Shown: in pieces, positions 31,755 through 41,334 of the stretch
How the letters are laid out: the number at the start of each line of letters is the position of its first letter
How positions within the stretch are numbered: position 1 is the first letter of the stretch
NCBI GenBank assembly: GCA_900551115.1
Contig: URUY01000006.1
Coordinates: forward strand, 62,001-126,000
Direction: 5' to 3'
From: an uncultured Lachnospiraceae bacterium
GTDB lineage: Bacteria > Bacillota > Clostridia > Lachnospirales > Lachnospiraceae
DNA length: 64,000 bases
The notes under the pieces: model-generated
Databases searched by the model: none
What the model was told of the DNA's origin: nothing
What the model saw: only the letters and a program-made list of their open reading frames with translations
Program-made: the position numbers and the translations under genes

Positions 31755-34700
31755 CTACTGCTGCACTACTTTGATATTTTCTTTGCCGAAAAGGGCGGAA
31801 AGGGTAGCAATTAGAGCATCGTCAGCCTTGACATTACGGTTTCTCGGAAGCTCCTTTTTTGCCTTGGGATTTTCCACGTAGATAACCACGCCGTCCTCTC
31901 CCTCCGACTCCGCTATTGCCGCAAACAGCTTTTCTTCAGCAGCCTCATAAGACGCCATATCCGGGAACTTCACCCAGATTTTCTTTGTAAGTTGTTCAAA
32001 AGGCTGTATTCTCTCACAAATCAGCTTACCGTCCTTTTCTTCCTCCACAGAAGCCCTGCCCTGTATAAAGACCTTGGCATCCTCCGTCAGAAAAGCGGCA
32101 TTCTTTTCATAATCCCTCGGAAAAACCACAACCTCCACGGTTCCCACCAAATCCTCTATGGTAAGAAAGGCCATAACCTTGTCATTTTTGGTGTATTTTA
32201 TGGTCTTATCCGCAATAATGCCGCCTATGACCGCTTTTGTACCGTCCTCTATGGCAACCTCGCCGGTTTCTTCATCCAGTGCAAAATCTGCCGTGGTAGC
32301 GGATATCTTCTTTCTCCAGACCTTTTCATACTCTTCCAGAGGGTGACCGCTTACATAGATGCCCAGTACTTCTTTTTCAAAGCCCAAAAGCATTTCCTTG
32401 GAATACTCGCCCACATTGGGAAGCTGTACGTCAAAGCTGTCCTTTGTATCTTCGTCCACAATATCAAACAGGGACATCTGCCCCGCCATATTGTTCTTTT
32501 TATCCTTTTGGATATGCTCCATAATCTGAACATACACGCTCATGAACTGCTTCCTTGTACCGCCCAGACTGTCTAAGGCGCCGGCCTTTATGAAGTTTTC
32601 TATAGCGCGCTTGTTAAGGTCCCTATCCGCCATACGGGTGATAAAATCCTTTAAATTGGTGAAGCCTCCTCTTTCCTTCCGTTCCTCTACAATTCCTGCA
32701 ATCACAGGCCAGCCCACGCTTTTAATAGCCGTCAGGGCATAACGGATGCTGCCGCCCGATACAGAAAAGCCGCTTTCTCCCTCATTGATATCCGGGGGAA
32801 GGATCTTAATCCCCATGCTGCGGCAGACTAAAATATATTCCGCCACCTTCTTGGAATTGTCAATTACGGAGGTTAAAAGCGCCGCCATAAATTCCACAGG
32901 ATAATAATATTTTAAGTAAGCCGTCTGGTAGGCAACTACCGCATAGCAGGCCGCATGGGATTTGTTGAAGGCATATTTGGCAAAATCCATCATGGTGGCA
33001 TAAATATCGCCGGCCACCCTTTCATCTATTCCCTGTGCCACGCAACCGGGTACGCCCTCCTCTTCATTGCCGTAAATGAAATTGGCACGCTCTTTTTCCA
33101 TAACATACTGCTTCTTTTTACTCATGGCACGGCGCACCAGGTCGCTCCTGCCCAGGGTATAACCGCCCAGGTCACGCACTATCTGCATAACCTGCTCCTG
33201 ATATACGATACAGCCGTAGGTAGGCGCTAAGATATGCTCCAGCTGCGGGCATGCATAGGTCACGTCCCCGCCGCTGTTTTTTCCTTTGATATATTTGGGG
33301 ATAAAATCCATGGGACCGGGACGGTACAGGGAAATACCCGCAATGACATCCTCCAGATTCTGCGGCTTAAGCTCCTTCATGAAGCTCTTCATCCCTGCAC
33401 TTTCAAGCTGGAATATGCCGTCCGTCCGGCCTGTGCCGATGGATTCCAACACCTTCTTATCGTCATAATCGATATTGTCCACATCAATGTGCTTTCCGGT
33501 ATTTTTCTCTATCATATCAACCGCATCCTTGATAACGGTCAGGGTGCGCAGCCCTAAAAAGTCCATTTTTAAAAGCCCCAGTTCCTCAAGGGTCGTCATG
33601 GTAAACTGGGTAGTGATAGAACCGTCCGAACCTCTTGACAGGGGTACAAATTCATCCGCCGATTTCTGACAGATTACCACGCCTGCCGCATGCATGGAGG
33701 TATGCCTGGGCAGTCCCTCCAGCCGTTTGCACATATCAATCAGATAGTGTACCTGTTCATCGCTGTTATACAGGCTTCTGAATTCCGGGTTAATCTCAAG
33801 CGCACGCTCTATGGTAATGTTCAACTCATTGGGTACCATTTTGGCAATGGAATCCACGAATGCATAGGGCAGGTCCATGACGCGGCCCACATCCCGGATA
33901 ACCCCTTTTGCCGCCAGCGTACCGAAGGTAACAATCTGTACTACCTTATCGGCGCCGTATTTGCGGCCTACATAGTCGATTACCTCCTGCCTTCTTTCAA
34001 AGCAGAAATCCACGTCAATATCGGGCATGGATACACGCTCCGGGTTTAAGAAACGTTCAAACAGCAGGTTGTAACGGATGGGGTCTATATTGGTAATCTG
34101 CAGACAGTAAGCTACGATACTGCCTGCTGCCGAACCACGTCCCGGTCCTACCGGAATACCGTGTTCTTTTGCATAATTGATAAAATCCCATACAATCAGA
34201 AAGTAGTCCACATACCCCATGGTGCGGATAACGGAAAGCTCATAGGCAAGCCGCTCCGAAAGGGTCTGTCCCGTACTGCCTGCCGGCGCATTACCATCAC
34301 CGTAACGGAAAGCCAGTCCGTCCTCACAGAGCTTATTTAAGTAGGTCCAGGAATCATATCCTTCGGGCACATCATACTTAGGCAGCTTTGTTACGCCAAA
34401 TTCAATTTCCACATGGCATCTGTCCGCAATCTGCTGTGTATTTTCCACTGCCTCCCACGCATAGGGAAACAGACCCTTAATCTCTTCTTCACTCTTTACA
34501 TAATACTGACCGCCCTCATAACGCATACGGTCCTCATCCGCAAGCTTTTTTCCTGTCTGCAGGCAGAGCAGGATATCATGGGAATCCACATCCTCTTTAT
34601 AGGTATAATGCACGTCATTGGTAACAACTAACGGAATCGAAAGCTCCCTGCTCATTTTCATAAGCTCTGTATTCACAATCCGCTGCTCTGGAATGCCGTG

Positions 34701-35231
34701 GTCCTGCATTTCCAAAAAATAATTGCCCTTTCCGAAGCATTCCTGATACTTTTGCGCCGCTTTTTTAGCTTCATCAATAAGCCCCTTTGTAATATAGCGC
34801 TGTACTTCGCCTGCCAGACATGCGGACAGGGCAATAATGCCCTCGTGAAACTGTGTAAGCACCTCCATGTCCACACGGGGCTTGTAATAATAGCCTTCTG
34901 TAAAACCACGGCTGACAATTTTCATCAGATTGGCATAGCCGGTATTATTTTCTGCCAAAAGCACCAGATGGTAATACCTGTCCTCACCGCCGGTCAGCTC
35001 CTTGTCAAACCGGGAATTTGGCGCCACATATACCTCGCAGCCGATGATGGGCTTGATACCGGCTTCCTTTGCCGCACGGTAAAAATCGATAACGCCGTAC
35101 ATAACGCCATGGTCCGTAATGGCTGCACTGTCCATCCCCAGCTCCTTCACGCGCTTTACATACTCTTTAATTTTATTGGATCCGTCCAGCAGGGAATACT
35201 CTGTGTGGACATGTAAATGTGCAAACGCCAT
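31755..35231 (-). CDS. dnaE: DNA polymerase III alpha subunit (DnaE)
   Basis: 1158 residues. The PHP domain starts LHVHTEYSLLDGSNKI. The polymerase active site has PDIDVDFCFERRQEVIDY (two catalytic Asp), and the finger, beta-binding and OB domains follow, ending in a C-terminal RPA-like region. The length and the lack of a proofreading exonuclease insertion mark DnaE rather than PolC. In Firmicutes DnaE extends primers before PolC takes over. It is followed by pfkA about 110 bases downstream and preceded by an ABC exporter. Confidence 0.96.
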   Translation of the reverse strand: MAFAHLHVHTEYSLLDGSNKIKEYVKRVKELGMDSAAITDHGVMYGVIDFYRAAKEAGIKPIIGCEVYVAPNSRFDKELTGGEDRYYHLVLLAENNTGYANLMKIVSRGFTEGYYYKPRVDMEVLTQFHEGIIALSACLAGEVQRYITKGLIDEAKKAAQKYQECFGKGNYFLEMQDHGIPEQRIVNTELMKMSRELSIPLVVTNDVHYTYKEDVDSHDILLCLQTGKKLADEDRMRYEGGQYYVKSEEEIKGLFPYAWEAVENTQQIADRCHVEIEFGVTKLPKYDVPEGYDSWTYLNKLCEDGLAFRYGDGNAPAGSTGQTLSERLAYELSVIRTMGYVDYFLIVWDFINYAKEHGIPVGPGRGSAAGSIVAYCLQITNIDPIRYNLLFERFLNPERVSMPDIDVDFCFERRQEVIDYVGRKYGADKVVQIVTFGTLAAKGVIRDVGRVMDLPYAFVDSIAKMVPNELNITIERALEINPEFRSLYNSDEQVHYLIDMCKRLEGLPRHTSMHAAGVVICQKSADEFVPLSRGSDGSITTQFTMTTLEELGLLKMDFLGLRTLTVIKDAVDMIEKNTGKHIDVDNIDYDDKKVLESIGTGRTDGIFQLESAGMKSFMKELKPQNLEDVIAGISLYRPGPMDFIPKYIKGKNSGGDVTYACPQLEHILAPTYGCIVYQEQVMQIVRDLGGYTLGRSDLVRRAMSKKKQYVMEKERANFIYGNEEEGVPGCVAQGIDERVAGDIYATMMDFAKYAFNKSHAACYAVVAYQTAYLKYYYPVEFMAALLTSVIDNSKKVAEYILVCRSMGIKILPPDINEGESGFSVSGGSIRYALTAIKSVGWPVIAGIVEERKERGGFTNLKDFITRMADRDLNKRAIENFIKAGALDSLGGTRKQFMSVYVQIMEHIQKDKKNNMAGQMSLFDIVDEDTKDSFDVQLPNVGEYSKEMLLGFEKEVLGIYVSGHPLEEYEKVWRKKISATTADFALDEETGEVAIEDGTKAVIGGIIADKTIKYTKNDKVMAFLTIEDLVGTVEVVVFPRDYEKNAAFLTEDAKVFIQGRASVEEEKDGKLICERIQPFEQLTKKIWVKFPDMASYEAAEEKLFAAIAESEGEDGVVIYVENPKAKKELPRNRNVKADDALIATLSALFGKENIKVVQQ

Positions 35232-35292
35232 GCTGATTCTCCTTCTCTTGTTCTCCTGATTGGGTAAGCTGCCCCGGGCACCCTTACGCCTC

Positions 35293-37053
35293 CTATTTCA
35301 GTCGGTCCGCCATGGTGTAGAAATCGTAATAGATTCCCTGCCGCGCCATCAGCTCCTCGTGGTTTCCTTCTTCCGTGATGCCCTCATCCGTCAGCACCAG
35401 AATGCGGTCTGCATTTTTAATGCTGGAAAGCCTGTGGGCTATGGTAATGGTGGTCCTGCCCTCTGAGAGCCTGCCAAGGGACTTTGCCACCTCAAATTCA
35501 CTTTCGTTGTCAAGGGCGGAGGTTGCCTCATCCAATATCATAATAGCCGGATTCTTTAAGAATACCCTGGCGATGCTGATACGCTGCTTCTGTCCGCCCG
35601 ATAATTTGACGCCCCTCTCTCCTACATAGGTATCATAACCGTCCTTAAGCTCCATAATAAAAGCATGCGCGCCTGCCTTTTTTGCCGCTTCCACAGCTTC
35701 TTCCCTGGATGCCTGCGGTGCGCCGTACAGGATGTTTTCCATGACCGTACCGGAAAACAGATAAACCTCCTGCTGCACAATTCCGATATTCTGCCGTAAG
35801 CTTTTTAAGGTATAGCGGCGGATATCGGTTCCGTCAATGGAAATCCTGCCGCCTGTGACGTCATAAAACCGGGGAATCAGATTGCAGAGCGTGGTCTTGC
35901 CGCCGCCGGAGGGACCTACGATTGCCAGCTTTTCGCCCGGCTGTATCTGCAGATTCAGGTTGCGGAAAACCCTGTTATGGTCGTCAGGATACTCAAAGGA
36001 TACCTCTTCAAAGGAAATGCCGCCTGCCGGTTTCCCCATTGCCACAGCGTCCGGTTCATCAAAAATCTCTATATCCGCATCCATAATCTGTAAAAACCGT
36101 TCAATACCGGTAAGCCCCCGCTGGAACTGCTCCGCAAACTCTATAATTCTTCTGATAGTGGCAATCAGGGTTGACACATACATGGTATAAGCCACCAAAT
36201 CACCCGGTGTAATCTGTCCTTTTACCAAAAAAATACCGCCTGCCACAATCACCACCAGATACATGAGCCCGTCAAAGGCTCTTGTAGAAGTCTGAAAAGC
36301 CGCCATGTAGCGGTAGGTTTCCTTTTTAATCGCAAGGAATTTCTGATTTCCCTCTTCAAATTTCTCAACTTCCATCTCTTCGTTAGTGAAGGCTTTTACC
36401 ACCTTCTGCCCCAAAAGACTGTCCTCGATAGCGGCGTTCAGCTCTCCTATCTGCACACGCTGTCTGGCAAAGGCCTTCCGGTTTTTCCGGTTTAACCTGA
36501 TACAGGTATAAGCCATAACCGGCACCACCAGAAATACCAGGACCGTAAGCGGTACATTAACCGTAGCCAATATGATAAAGGCTACTACCGACTTAATGCC
36601 GGCAATAAAAAATTCTTCGGGGCAATGATGGGCAAACTCCGTCACATCAAATAAGTCGTTGGTAATCCGCCCCATAATCTGTCCTACTTTTGTATTATTA
36701 TAGTAGGTATTGGACAAATACTGCAAATGTCCGTAGGCGTCCTTTCTCATGTCGGTTTCTATCTTGGCGCCCATAACATGTCCCATATCCGCCATATAAA
36801 AGTTAGCCATACAATCTATTATCCGAAGAATCAGATACAGAAATCCCAGCTTGCCGATAACCCCTACCGTCAGCGCTGCCAGATTGTTCATCCCCGTATT
36901 GGTAATGTGCCTGATAATCATGGGCAGCACCAGCTCACAGAGCGTGGTCAGCGATGCACAGAATAAATCCGTTATCATAACACCCTTATGTTTTCCATAG
37001 TAGGGTACAAAGCGCTTTATCAGTTCTTTTGTCGTATATTCCTTATTATTCAT
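35293..37053 (-). CDS. ABC transporter, fused permease/ATPase (MsbA/MdlB-like)
   Basis: 586 residues, a half-transporter. About six membrane segments fill residues 20-310 (for example LTVLVFLVVPVMAYTCIRL), then an NBD with Walker A GPSGGGKTT, signature LSGGQKQRIS, Walker B AIMILDEATSALDNE and switch His in TIAHRLS. It probably works as a homodimeric exporter of drugs or lipids. The gene stands alone, with the dnaE gene downstream. No substrate can be read from sequence. Confidence 0.92.
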   Translation of the reverse strand: MNNKEYTTKELIKRFVPYYGKHKGVMITDLFCASLTTLCELVLPMIIRHITNTGMNNLAALTVGVIGKLGFLYLILRIIDCMANFYMADMGHVMGAKIETDMRKDAYGHLQYLSNTYYNNTKVGQIMGRITNDLFDVTEFAHHCPEEFFIAGIKSVVAFIILATVNVPLTVLVFLVVPVMAYTCIRLNRKNRKAFARQRVQIGELNAAIEDSLLGQKVVKAFTNEEMEVEKFEEGNQKFLAIKKETYRYMAAFQTSTRAFDGLMYLVVIVAGGIFLVKGQITPGDLVAYTMYVSTLIATIRRIIEFAEQFQRGLTGIERFLQIMDADIEIFDEPDAVAMGKPAGGISFEEVSFEYPDDHNRVFRNLNLQIQPGEKLAIVGPSGGGKTTLCNLIPRFYDVTGGRISIDGTDIRRYTLKSLRQNIGIVQQEVYLFSGTVMENILYGAPQASREEAVEAAKKAGAHAFIMELKDGYDTYVGERGVKLSGGQKQRISIARVFLKNPAIMILDEATSALDNESEFEVAKSLGRLSEGRTTITIAHRLSSIKNADRILVLTDEGITEEGNHEELMARQGIYYDFYTMADRLK

Positions 37054-37224
37054 CCATTCAAGCCTTTCATCACCTTTTTAGTGCTTGCAAAACCTTCTTA
37101 TGCAGTCACTTATCTCCTGCCTTCTCCTCCTATATACACTATTTAGAGTAACATTCTTTTTTACCACCGTCAATGCAGGGAAAACAAAGAGTCCGCTCGC
37201 GAAACATTTTGATTTACAGGAAAA

Positions 37225-37247
37225 CAGACAGCCCAAATGGCTGCCTG
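37225..37247 (-). terminator. Terminator after the isomerase gene
   Basis: CAGGCAGCC / GGCTGTCTG (minus strand) with a five-base loop is followed by TTTTCC, about 60 bases past the stop of the isomerase gene. Confidence 0.65.
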
Positions 37248-37305
37248 CCTTCCCAAAACACCTATTTATTATCCCAATCTGAAAATTACAGATTATTGGC
37301 TTATT

Positions 37306-38793
37306 TTATGCAAACGGATTTTCCGTAGGATACATCATGCCCTTAGGCTGATTGAAATTCAAATCTTCTACAGGTACGCCGATGTATTTGAATACTTCAT
37401 ATAATGCTTTGCCGAAGTGACCGAATGCAACCGCACCGTGATGAGGATAATTCTTCTCAATCAATACGTGACGATAGAATCTGCCCATTTCAGGAATCGC
37501 AAATACACCGATACCGCCAAAGGATTTGGTTGCTACAGGCAGAACCTCGCCCTGTGCGATGTATGCGCGCAGCTTGCAGTCTGCTGTACTTTGGAGACGG
37601 TAGAAGGTGATGTCTCCGGGAATAATATCTCCCTCAAGTGTACCCTGGGTTACTTCTTCAGGCAGCGCTCTTGCCATAATCATCTGGTATTTCATATTGC
37701 AGAACGCCAGCTTCTTTGAGCAGGTATTGCCGCAGTGGAAGCCCATAAAGGTATCCTGATGGGTATAATCAAATTTGCCCTTGATAGCTTCTTCATACAT
37801 ATCATCAGGTACGGAATTGTTGATATCAAGCAGGGTTACCACGTCTTCGCTGACGCAGGCACCGATAAACTCGCTTAAGCAGCCGTAAATATCCACTTCG
37901 CAGGATACGGGAATACCCATACCGGTGAGGCGGCTGTTTACATAGCAGGGAACGAAGCCAAACTGGGTCTGGAATGCAGGCCAGCATTTTCCGGCGATAG
38001 CCACATACTTTCTGTAGCCCTTATGTGCTTCCACCCAGTCAAGCAAAGTCAGCTCATACTGTGCCAGCTTAGGCAGAATCTCAGGCTTTAAGTTACCTGC
38101 GCCCAGTTCCTCTTCCATTTCTTTTATCTTGGCAGGAATACGCTCATCTCCCGCATGCTTGTTGAAGGCTTCAAACAGGTCAAGCTCAGAGTTTTCCTCA
38201 ATTTCAACGCCAAGGTTGTATAACTGCTTAATCGGTGCATTACATGCCAGGAAGTTAAGCGGTCTGGGACCAAAGCTGATAATCTTTAAGTCAGAAAGAC
38301 CAACGATTGCTCTTGCAACAGGTAAAAATTCATGAAGCATATCCGCACATTCTGCTGCAGTACCTACCGGATATTCCGGGATATATGCCTTTACGTTACG
38401 CAGCTTTAAGTTGTAGCTTGCATTTAACATACCGCAGTAAGCATCCCCGCGTCCGCCTATCAAATCGTTCTGTGTCTCTTCTGCTGCCGCAATAAACATT
38501 GCCGGACCGTCAAAATGCTTTGCCAAAAGGGTTTCGCTGATTTCAGGACCAAAGTTGCCAAGATATACGCAGAGTGCATTGCAGCCTGCTTTCCTGATAT
38601 CCTCAAGAGCCTGCACCATGTGGATTTCACTTTCTACGATACAAACCGGACATTCATAAACGCCCTCTGTACCGTATTTTTTTGTGTAAGCCTCCATCAG
38701 CGCCTTTCTTCTGTTTACTGATAAAGATTCCGGGAAACAGTCACGGCTGACTGCTACTACACCTACTTTTACCTGAGGTAAATTATCAAACAT
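37306..38793 (-). CDS. L-fucose/L-arabinose isomerase-family protein
   Basis: 495 residues. The N-terminal half (VGVVAVSRDCFPESLS, CNALCVYLGNFGPE) is the Rossmann-like domain of the FucI/AraA family, and the C-terminal half has FMGFHCGNTCSKKL and a run of HHGAVAFGHFGKALYEV with metal-ligand-type residues. Family enzymes interconvert aldoses and ketoses. It lies in a sugar module with a xylulokinase-like kinase and a DUF4867 protein, so a ketose product that the kinase then phosphorylates is a sensible inference. The exact sugar is unknown. Confidence 0.8.
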   Translation of the reverse strand: MFDNLPQVKVGVVAVSRDCFPESLSVNRRKALMEAYTKKYGTEGVYECPVCIVESEIHMVQALEDIRKAGCNALCVYLGNFGPEISETLLAKHFDGPAMFIAAAEETQNDLIGGRGDAYCGMLNASYNLKLRNVKAYIPEYPVGTAAECADMLHEFLPVARAIVGLSDLKIISFGPRPLNFLACNAPIKQLYNLGVEIEENSELDLFEAFNKHAGDERIPAKIKEMEEELGAGNLKPEILPKLAQYELTLLDWVEAHKGYRKYVAIAGKCWPAFQTQFGFVPCYVNSRLTGMGIPVSCEVDIYGCLSEFIGACVSEDVVTLLDINNSVPDDMYEEAIKGKFDYTHQDTFMGFHCGNTCSKKLAFCNMKYQMIMARALPEEVTQGTLEGDIIPGDITFYRLQSTADCKLRAYIAQGEVLPVATKSFGGIGVFAIPEMGRFYRHVLIEKNYPHHGAVAFGHFGKALYEVFKYIGVPVEDLNFNQPKGMMYPTENPFA

Positions 38794-38897
38794 ATTATAT
38801 CCTCCTATTTTTCCTGCTCTGTGCAGGTCATTTTCTGTTTTTAACCGATGCCATCTCTTATATAAATGTTATGAAAAATGCTGCTGTCTGCCGGGAG

Positions 38898-39542
38898 TTA
38901 ATCCTCGTATAAATTCAGGTTCTTTCCTTTAAGTCCTAAGAAAGCACCTGCATCTAAGCCGCCCTCCCTGTGCCCAATCAGCCACTTGTTTACTGCCGTA
39001 ATCAGAGCGTCTTCGCCGGGAGCCTTGCCGTTTTCTACCTTTGCATGTGCTGCTTTTAAAGGATAGTTGGTGCCCTTTGGAAGTATTACCGCTACCTTAA
39101 AGCCCTTATTATCCAAATCACAGGGAGCATAGTGCAGGGTGGTCGCATAGACCTCTACCGCCGTTCCCGCAGGAATCAGGAAAGCTTCTACCTTTTCTGT
39201 GTCATAGGAAAAATCCTCCTCCACATCCTGCAGCAGTCCAAGCATCAGTACTGCGTCTGTTGCTGCCACATTGATTTCTGAGTCCCTGTGGTATTCCAAT
39301 GCGTTTAACAGGGTATTGTGACCGTTGCAGTAGCCTATCTGAATGGGCATTTCACCGTATGCCGTAACAGAGATATCTTCCTTCACCGGCAGCGCCTCCA
39401 GAAGCTCTACGGAGGGTTCATAAGCAACTCCCTCCGGCAGGGGTGTTTCTGCCATTTTTTCCACCAATGCGGAAAAATCCACATTATCTACGATGCGTCC
39501 GTATTTTTTAAATGCGGCATCTGTAACCTTTTTAATTTCCAT
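38898..39542 (-). CDS. DUF4867-family protein in sugar operon
   Basis: 214 residues, without membrane segments. The middle (AFLIPAGTAVEVYATTLHYAPC) has a cupin-like beta-barrel feel with a His and acidic residues that could bind metal. The family is, to my knowledge, of unknown function, and the operon with a kinase and an isomerase suggests sugar mutarotation, isomerisation or epimerisation. Start at 39542 follows the kinase stop by 18 bases. No catalytic role is claimed from sequence. Confidence 0.7.
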   Translation of the reverse strand: MEIKKVTDAAFKKYGRIVDNVDFSALVEKMAETPLPEGVAYEPSVELLEALPVKEDISVTAYGEMPIQIGYCNGHNTLLNALEYHRDSEINVAATDAVLMLGLLQDVEEDFSYDTEKVEAFLIPAGTAVEVYATTLHYAPCDLDNKGFKVAVILPKGTNYPLKAAHAKVENGKAPGEDALITAVNKWLIGHREGGLDAGAFLGLKGKNLNLYED

Positions 39543-39560
39543 CCTGTACTCCCTTCTTTA

Positions 39561-41030
39561 CTACTTTATAATTTCAAACACCGGTTTTAATGCCGGATAA
39601 ATCTCCTTAAACTGTGCATAACGCGCTTCATATTTTGCAGCAATGGCAGGGTCCGGCTCTACCGTATCCACAACCTTTACAAGCTTTTCTGCAATCTCCT
39701 CCACGCTTGCATATTCGCCGCAGGCTACCGCTGCCAGCATGGCGCCGCCCATGGCAGGTCCTTCTTCACTCTCTAAAATATCTACCTTCATATTCATAAC
39801 ATTGGCAATAATCTTACGCCACAGCGGGCTTTTTGCACCGCCGCCGCAGATTTTGGTGCGTTCAATATGTATGCCCAGGCTCTTTGCCACCTCTAAAGAG
39901 TCCCTTAGGGCAAAGGCAACGCCCTCTAAAACGGCCTGTGTCATATCTGCACGGCTGGTATCCATTGTCATTCCTACAAAAGTACCTCTTGCGTTGGGGT
40001 TATTATGAGGTGAACGCTCACCCATCAGGTAAGGCAGGAAATACACATGGTTCTCGCCTAACGCCGTAATGTCCTTCTGCTCCGCTGCATAATCCTTAGT
40101 ACCGATGATTTCATCCATCCACCATTTGTTGCAGGATGCTGCGCTTAACATACAGCCCATCAAATGATAGGTACCATCGGCATGAGCAAAGGAATGCAGG
40201 GCATTGTACTTATCCACGCCAAACTTTTTGGAGGAAATAAAGATGGTACCGCTGGTTCCCAATGAAATATTGCAGCGTCCGTCTCCTACCGTACCGGTGC
40301 CTACGGCTGCTGCCGCGTTATCTCCTGCGCCTGCTGCCACCTTTACGTTTTCGGAAACACCCAGCCTTTCTGCAATCTCAGGCTTTAAGCAGCCCACGCA
40401 CTCATAGCTTTCATATACCTTTGCAAGCTGCTCCGTACGCACACCGCAGATGTCACACATCTCTTTGGACCAGCAACGGTTCTCCACATCAAACAAAAGC
40501 ATACCGGAAGCATCCGATACATCGGTACAATGTACACCGGTCAGCATATACGCCAGATAGTCCTTCGGAAGCATGATCCTGGCAATCCGCGCAAAATTCT
40601 CCGGCTCTTTATTTTTTACCCACAAAACCTTGGGTGCCGTAAATCCGGTAAAGGAAATATTGGCTGTGTATTCCGACAGCTTATCCTTACCGATTACATT
40701 ATTCAAATAGTCGCATTCTTCATAGGTTCTTCCGTCATTCCACAAAATAGCGGGACGGATGACTTTATCATCCTTATCCAGAATGACCAGCCCGTGCATC
40801 TGTCCGCCAAAGCTTAAGCCTGCCACCTGACTCTTATCCGCGTCCTTTAAAAGCTCTTCTAAGCCTGCCATAGTCTCTGTAAACCAATCCTCAGGATTCT
40901 GCTCCGACCAGCCGGGATGGGGAAAGAAAAGCGGATACTCTCTTGATACCACGTTTTGAATCTGTCCTTTTTCATTCATAAGCAGCAGCTTTACTGCCGA
41001 TGTTCCCAAATCTACTCCGATGTATAACAT
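39561..41030 (-). CDS. xylB: Xylulokinase-like FGGY sugar kinase
   Basis: 489 residues from ATG at 41030, preceded by GAGGAGGT. The N-terminus (MLYIGVDLGTSAVKLLLMNEKG) and GGQMHGLVILDKDD are typical of XylB, and the adenine/phosphate part has ICGGGAKSPLWRKIIANVM. It should phosphorylate a ketopentose such as xylulose. It is the first gene of a three-gene operon (kinase, DUF4867, isomerase-like) controlled from the shared intergenic region. Confidence 0.88.
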   Translation of the reverse strand: MLYIGVDLGTSAVKLLLMNEKGQIQNVVSREYPLFFPHPGWSEQNPEDWFTETMAGLEELLKDADKSQVAGLSFGGQMHGLVILDKDDKVIRPAILWNDGRTYEECDYLNNVIGKDKLSEYTANISFTGFTAPKVLWVKNKEPENFARIARIMLPKDYLAYMLTGVHCTDVSDASGMLLFDVENRCWSKEMCDICGVRTEQLAKVYESYECVGCLKPEIAERLGVSENVKVAAGAGDNAAAAVGTGTVGDGRCNISLGTSGTIFISSKKFGVDKYNALHSFAHADGTYHLMGCMLSAASCNKWWMDEIIGTKDYAAEQKDITALGENHVYFLPYLMGERSPHNNPNARGTFVGMTMDTSRADMTQAVLEGVAFALRDSLEVAKSLGIHIERTKICGGGAKSPLWRKIIANVMNMKVDILESEEGPAMGGAMLAAVACGEYASVEEIAEKLVKVVDTVEPDPAIAAKYEARYAQFKEIYPALKPVFEIIK

Positions 41031-41068
41031 AAATACCTCCTCACATCCATTATGGCACATCTCGTTTC

Positions 41069-41083
41069 GTGCGCGGGCACGTT
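41069..41083. promoter_or_regulatory. Candidate LacI-type operator 1
   Basis: GTGCGCGGGCACGTT contains the inverted repeat GTGC-GCGG-GCAC. It lies just downstream of the predicted transcription start of the xylB operon, a repressor position. A near-copy lies 138 bases away at 41207-41221. Confidence 0.6.
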
Positions 41084-41092
41084 ACTATCATG

Positions 41093-41120
41093 ATAATATT
41101 TCTTTCCCTGAAAATCAAGC
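41093..41120 (-). promoter_or_regulatory. Candidate promoter of the xylB operon
   Basis: On the minus strand TTGATT (41115-41120) and TATTAT (41093-41098) with a 16-base spacer. Transcription should begin about 41086, next to operator 1. Confidence 0.6.
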
Positions 41121-41206
41121 AGGGAAATACTTTTCTCCATTTTCCACAAAAACACATTGTTTTTCCGGTATTTACGCACCCGGTTTTCGTCATTTTCACA
41201 GTATTT

Positions 41207-41221
41207 GTGTGCAGGCACGTT
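41207..41221. promoter_or_regulatory. Candidate LacI-type operator 2
   Basis: GTGTGCAGGCACGTT differs from operator 1 at two of 15 positions. It lies about 110 bases upstream of the LacI-type gene, beside TTGACT of a possible promoter for that gene (about 41238). Two operators 138 bases apart could allow looping. Confidence 0.6.
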
Positions 41222-41334
41222 TTCGCCTGCCGCAAAAATTGACTTCACTGCAATCTTGTGATAACGTAAAGAAAGAATTGCGTGCAGTCTGTCTCAAAAG
41301 CAGGCTGCCGCAATATGGAAAAAGGAGAGCATGT

